Assembly: GCF_910592395.1 (NCBI RefSeq)
Contig: NC_088326.1
Location: forward strand, 2,795,001-2,859,000
Direction of reading: 5' to 3'
Length of the DNA: 64,000 nt
From: Lineus longissimus
Lineage: Eukaryota; Nemertea; Pilidiophora; Heteronemertea; Lineidae
Shown: piece by piece, positions 59,894 to 64,000 of the stretch
How the letters are laid out: every line of letters begins with the position of its first letter
How positions within the stretch are numbered: the first letter of the stretch is position 1
Position numbers and translations under genes: made by a program
The notes under the pieces: generated by a model
Database searches by the model: none
What the model saw: the letters and a program-made list of their open reading frames with translations, nothing else
Told to the model about the DNA's origin: nothing

Positions 59894-61709
59894 TGATAGG
59901 CGAGATCTGGCAAAAATTGCACCACAAACATGATGGGTAGAAGGTTGCATGTCCCGGGCTTGCATGTTCCAATTCAAATCGAATCAGCCAAGATATCGAC
60001 AGACTTTTGCAGCACCTGTAACCCGCAGATACCAGTATCTAGCTAGATGTTTGTAACACCTGAAGGTTGCAGATATAAAAAGATAAAAAATATTCGCAGA
60101 TACACTCTTTTCTGAAATTCATTGCAAAGCACGAGGTATATCACCCTATCAACATTCAACATCCTCCCTTTGCTCACAGCACCAGCAATTTTGGCCAAGA
60201 AACCCTTCCAGACGGACGTGCAGTTCCGCACCACATCCCTTACGTGCCAGAGCACCCTAAAGTTTTTCATGGCACCCTTTTGGCACCCCTAGTTCTTAGG
60301 GTGCAGTTTCGGATTGCATGTGGTCGGTCAGTCAGAGATGGGCCCTTGGTTTGCAATTGACCACAGATGGAATTAAGGTATTACGTGGAACACATGATAT
60401 CCGAACAGCTGTCAATAGGCAGCGGCGGGAATGCAGTCAATTACAGTTTTTACAACAAGGCTGGAACTGGCGGTCGATTGGCGCGCGATATTTTCAGATT
60501 TGTTTACAAAATATTTTTGTATAATATATTGCTACCTGTGCATTCCAGATGCTAACGACCCCTTTTAAATTATATTGGCGGAAATGTGAAGTATTTAGAA
60601 AATGGTAAATCGATGCGGTTTTTGGATTGATTTGTTGTTAAACATACTTGGTTAAATGAAATGAACATTTACATGTACATGTACTTTCATACAAAAATGG
60701 ATCGTTCGCACCTGCTGCCTCTAGGCAGGAGTCCTCATCAGAAACGGACGTGTCGACACTACGAAAACTTAAATATGACCGAATTAAAAGCTAATTGGTC
60801 CTATTTTAATCGGTCAAAATTAATATTTTTTATGCAGAATGGGAAGATAAAGGTTGGAACTAAAATATGTACATGATGTATAGACATGAATAGTTGACCT
60901 GTCATCCATATGTTATACACCTTTCCAGAAATGGGGACAAGGGGGAAAAAGTTAGTTCCAATGCAAGCCACCAATTTCGGGAAGCATGTATACTAGTATA
61001 TTTTTCTGTTGTAACCGCACAATATATGAATTCTGGCATCTGTGGACGTACAATGGACAAACAACAACGACGACGAGCGACTTCCGGATCCGCGATTGAA
61101 ATCGCTTTCGAATTTGGCCGACATTAGTAAACTGTGTGATGATAAGTTGTTGCCAATAGCGATGTCTCGAGAGTGAAAATAAACTTCTTTTCAGGTCACT
61201 GTGCAAAAAGCAGTCACTTGTACTGTACGCATATGCACCGACGCAGTCCGTGATGGCTAACCCTTCTGGCCGACAGACCCCGGTCTCCCCATGGCAGCAA
61301 CAAGAGTCGCAGCGACCCGTTTTCTCCGGGTAATGTGGAAGTTTACTGACACGCAGATGCGTATCATGCAGGGCCGCCATCACTGCAATGTCATCACTGA
61401 AGCAATGACCAATCACCGCTTTTCGAAGAGTCACGTGATGTTATTGTCGACTTAGTTCATGCCCTCAACATCTGCTAGCTATAGTCAGTATGCCGAAAAC
61501 AAAAAAACTTACCGAAAATATTCATCCTCCATTGACATATTAACTTCAAAATGCCATTGCCATTGATAGACCATTCCGACCGGAAGTCTAAATAATATAA
61601 CTACTTACCTGTTTGATCAATTCTGCAGATCAACTGAGCTTTTATTCTTTATACATCAATAATAGTCCCTTTTCTGTTAAGAACGAGTTTCCGTGGAAAC
61701 GTTGTTCAG

Positions 61710-61855
61710 GTCCTCGTTGTTCAAAACAGGTTCTGTCACTAACGCTGGCGTTGACTTAGCTTGGCCGTTATCTCCTTCAGTTAAGGCCATTAGAATAAAC
61801 GCCGAGTTAAGTAAGCGTTAGCGTTAGTGATAGAACTTATTTTGAATAACCGGGG
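61710..61855. mobile_element. Foldback MITE, about 146 bp
   Basis: The left arm (about 61710-61771, containing GTTCTGTCACTAACGC) and right arm (about 61795-61855, containing GCGTTAGTGATAGAAC) are inverted with scattered mismatches over about 60 bp. Only about 25 bp separate them. Confidence 0.65.
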
Positions 61856-62071
61856 CGGGGCAATAATTTATTGCATGTTTTATATCCAATTTGTTTTTAT
61901 GGAACAGTGTTTCATTCAACGGCCGGCGATTAATATCAAAGCCAGCGATTGCAGGTTTTACCCGTAGACGAGAGATCATTTTGTAGCAGATGACGTGACA
62001 GCGATATGATCACAAGTCGCAGCAATTAAGATCGCTCGTTTGCGCGATACTTCAGTGCAGATTAGACTCAC

Positions 62072-64000
62072 CTCGCCTACAAATAAACGTAAAAGGAGAA
62101 AGGCCGTTTCCGTAATCACCCCAGTGCCAACGAGCTTCACTTCTTCTCATCATGACAGGATGAGTATTGTTATTGTACTGATCCAAGTCATCCACTTTGA
62201 AATAAGCCGTGGGTAGAGTGTAGTTGAGGCTGGACCCATCTAACCATCTTGCAGTAGATTTGGTTTTACCCACAGTTGTCAGTCCAATGTAAAGTTTCGT
62301 GGAGTTGTCACAACTGAAGATAGGCAAAAGGAATATAAAGGGGAATCATTATCAAATATTCAAGTAGGCCCATGTGTAAAGACACGCAGACAAGACATAC
62401 ATATGAAGCGGTCATTAGCATACGGTACGTCATACGGGAGCAGTTTTTGGATTGGTCGAATATCGCTAATTTTACACTTACACTAAATCCTGCAAAAAAT
62501 TCCATTCCTCCTCACTATGAATACTGGCTATATTCCCGCCCTCGCTAACACAGTACTTCTGTGCTTCCGTCAAACTCTTGGCCTCTACGACATAGCGGAA
62601 TTGGAGGTTTGGTGAACCAGTGAAGTTGCCTCGCCAACCTCGGGCACCGCAGCCAGCTGATAATAAAATGCATTTACTTGTCAGTTTAGAGTGTACTGCA
62701 TGAACTTGCATTTGGACTTCAGTTTCAAGGTCTATGCCATTCGTTAAAAATTTGAAACAAGTAATTGAATTTGAAAACTTCGAATGGCGTGAATACGCGC
62801 TTAACATCATAAATTTCAGTTTTGCCCTTTTCTTTTGTGCAACAAGATAGTTTAAACCATCAAAAGTGCGAGGGACTTTCGCCATTGATTTCTGTCACTA
62901 ACAGCTTCCAACAGGTCTTTAACTTTTTGTTCATTGTAAAGTCTAAATCGCATAAGAATTAGAGACAGGGTCGTGGATCGGGGATCGGGATCATTCCACG
63001 TGAGTAGTATCTGGACTACTGCAGGCTACAATTGACCTATTTAGTATGCTAATGAGCGGTCTACTTAGCTAATTAGGGCTATCCTTAAGTTACAAGGCCC
63101 TTGAACTTGAAGTGATGGAAAGATAGGTCCATAACCTTGACTTAGAATGTGTCAGAACGTTATTTTAACGTTATTACAGGGTCGTGGATCGGGGTCGGGG
63201 ATTATTCGACGTGGATGGCAAGTGGAAGGGAACATCTATGGAAAAGGCGGTGCCTACCATCGCACTTGTTAGTCACAGTCGGATCGCTGCGCTCATACCA
63301 GAGTTTGCATTGGCAGGTAAACGATCCTATTGTGTTGACGCAGATGGCGTTGTCTAAGCAGTTGTGGTAATTGTAAGCGCATTCGTTCAAGTCTGGAAGA
63401 GAGGGCTCGAGTTTAGAAACAAAGCCATCCGAATTATAAATGTTCCACGAATAATTGTGAAAAATCTTTTAGAAACTGGATCTGGTATTAGTTACTGACG
63501 AGTACTGCATTATGTAATAAACCAGACATTAGTTTTTGTGTAGAACGAAGGATAGATTTTGCTAAAAATTTTGAAACTTTTAATCTTAGTTCTCACTGGA
63601 GCACTGCACAACCTCAGTGAGCTCCCTTAAATGACGTATTGGTGTACCTTGAAAGCGAGGACGTTTTCTTGGCAAGAGGACGTATTGACTGGACACCTTG
63701 ACGAACAGTGGAATGTAACTCCAAGGCTTTTCATAAATTAGGAGGCAAAGGCGCTAGGGGTTAAATCATGGGTACGCGTTGAAAAATCTGCTCAGGTGCA
63801 GAGGGAGTAGAAGAAACTTGTAAGGAACCTATGGTCCGCTAGAAGTTACAGGTTTCAAGTAATCAAGTAGGCAAGTCAAGTCCCAGTTTGAAGTTACAAC
63901 CGGCCTTACCTTTCTTACAAACGAAACTGTTCAGATTGTCACACGGAGCATCAACCCACTTCCATCCGTGGCTAACCTCGTGTTTGAGCTTGACGCATTG
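62072..64000 (-). CDS. C-type lectin / EGF-domain protein, partial (both ends missing)
   Basis: Probable secreted or membrane lectin. Exons seen, in transcript order: (beyond 64000)-63910, 63392-63258, 62656-62482, 62313-62072, all joining in compatible phase. The first encodes the end of a CTLD (HGWKWVDAPCDNLNSFVCKK). The second is a calcium-binding-type EGF domain (DLNECAYNYHNC, CVNTIGSFTCQC). The last two make a second CTLD: SLTEAQKYCVSEGGNIASIH, KLYIGLTT, ARWLDGSSLNYT, EARWHWGDYGN, FTFICRR. The usual EPN/QPD and WND Ca2+-sugar motifs are not obvious; WHWGD stands where WND is expected, so sugar specificity is unclear. Exons left of 62072 (stop codon) and right of 64000 were not identified. 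Confidence 0.8.
62731..62830 (-). repeat. Dispersed TIR-element family, inverted fragment in a lectin-gene intron
   Basis: Minus-strand match to the internal part of 34685-35010, keeping the TATGCCATTCGTTAAA, AAGTAATTGAATTTGAAAA and ATCATAAATTTCAGTTTTGC regions with many substitutions. An old copy. Confidence 0.5.

Larger units (their letters stand above)
58331..62071. other. PCYT2 5' flank and repeat-rich spacer before the lectin gene
   Basis: No protein-family match was found. It contains copies of two dispersed repeats (58680-58825, 59235-59375), a short degenerate tandem repeat (59770-59893), an AT-rich tract near 59060-59110 and a foldback element (61710-61855). The PCYT2 promoter should be immediately right of 58330. 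Further 3' exons of the lectin gene may lie in its right half but were not resolved. Confidence 0.45.

Noticed and set aside
60043-60270. Minus-strand ORF beginning MKNFRVLWHVRDVVRN.
   Set aside because: Looks protein-like, but I could not assign it to any family or link it to a splice structure.
60952-61434. Minus-strand ORF of 160 codons with a cysteine-rich stretch (GRCDSCCCHGETGVC).
   Set aside because: No family resemblance, and no splice sites in phase with the lectin exons next to it; treated as chance, although a lectin 3' exon cannot be excluded.

Overview
This window is nuclear DNA of an invertebrate animal, probably a marine bilaterian. The genes are split by many GT-AG introns, their proteins match animal families (ERICH3, HACD, PCYT2, C1GALT1, C-type lectin/EGF), and the intergenic DNA is packed with small inverted-repeat elements, a non-LTR retrotransposon tail and a tRNA-derived SINE. 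I cannot fix the phylum from the sequence alone. All exon joins below were made by hand; in every complete gene the exon lengths sum to an open frame.

Left part (1-32.4 kb, gene-dense and mostly ordinary): on the minus strand, a 10-exon SLC6/NSS-type sodium-coupled transporter (58-4868, 609 aa), then a 7-exon 3-hydroxyacyl-CoA dehydratase (7195-9796, 227 aa). The dehydratase is head to head, 362 bp apart, with a very long plus-strand gene (10159-30298, 23 exons, 1394 aa). That protein is an ERICH3 homologue: its start and DUF4590 domain match ERICH3, followed by a long acidic region built from same-phase exons. It ends in a leucine-rich-repeat domain not found in human ERICH3. Its introns carry two minisatellites and pogo-like MITEs.

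Middle part (32.4-52 kb, accessory and rearranged): a tandem segmental duplication. Unit A (about 32468-40443) and unit B (about 40444-51987) each hold an intact two-exon C1GALT1-like glycosyltransferase (320 aa, about 10 differences) plus a copy of the last exon of PCYT2. Only the unit B copy of that exon is attached to the gene; the unit A copy is an orphan. Since duplicating, the units have diverged by insertions: a LINE fragment in A with a visible empty site in B, a near-perfect 115-bp-arm palindrome in A, nested inverted-repeat elements in B, and an inverted array of a short GCGCCACC-AAACGTCTATT motif.

Right part (51.4-64 kb): a complete 11-exon PCYT2 gene on the minus strand (51462-58330, 381 aa, both cytidylyltransferase domains), a repeat-rich spacer, and at the edge a minus-strand C-type lectin/EGF-domain gene that runs out of the window (62072-64000).

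HACD (very-long-chain fatty acid elongation) and PCYT2 (phosphatidylethanolamine synthesis) are both ER lipid enzymes, but nothing suggests the loci here are co-regulated beyond the HACD/ERICH3 shared promoter region.
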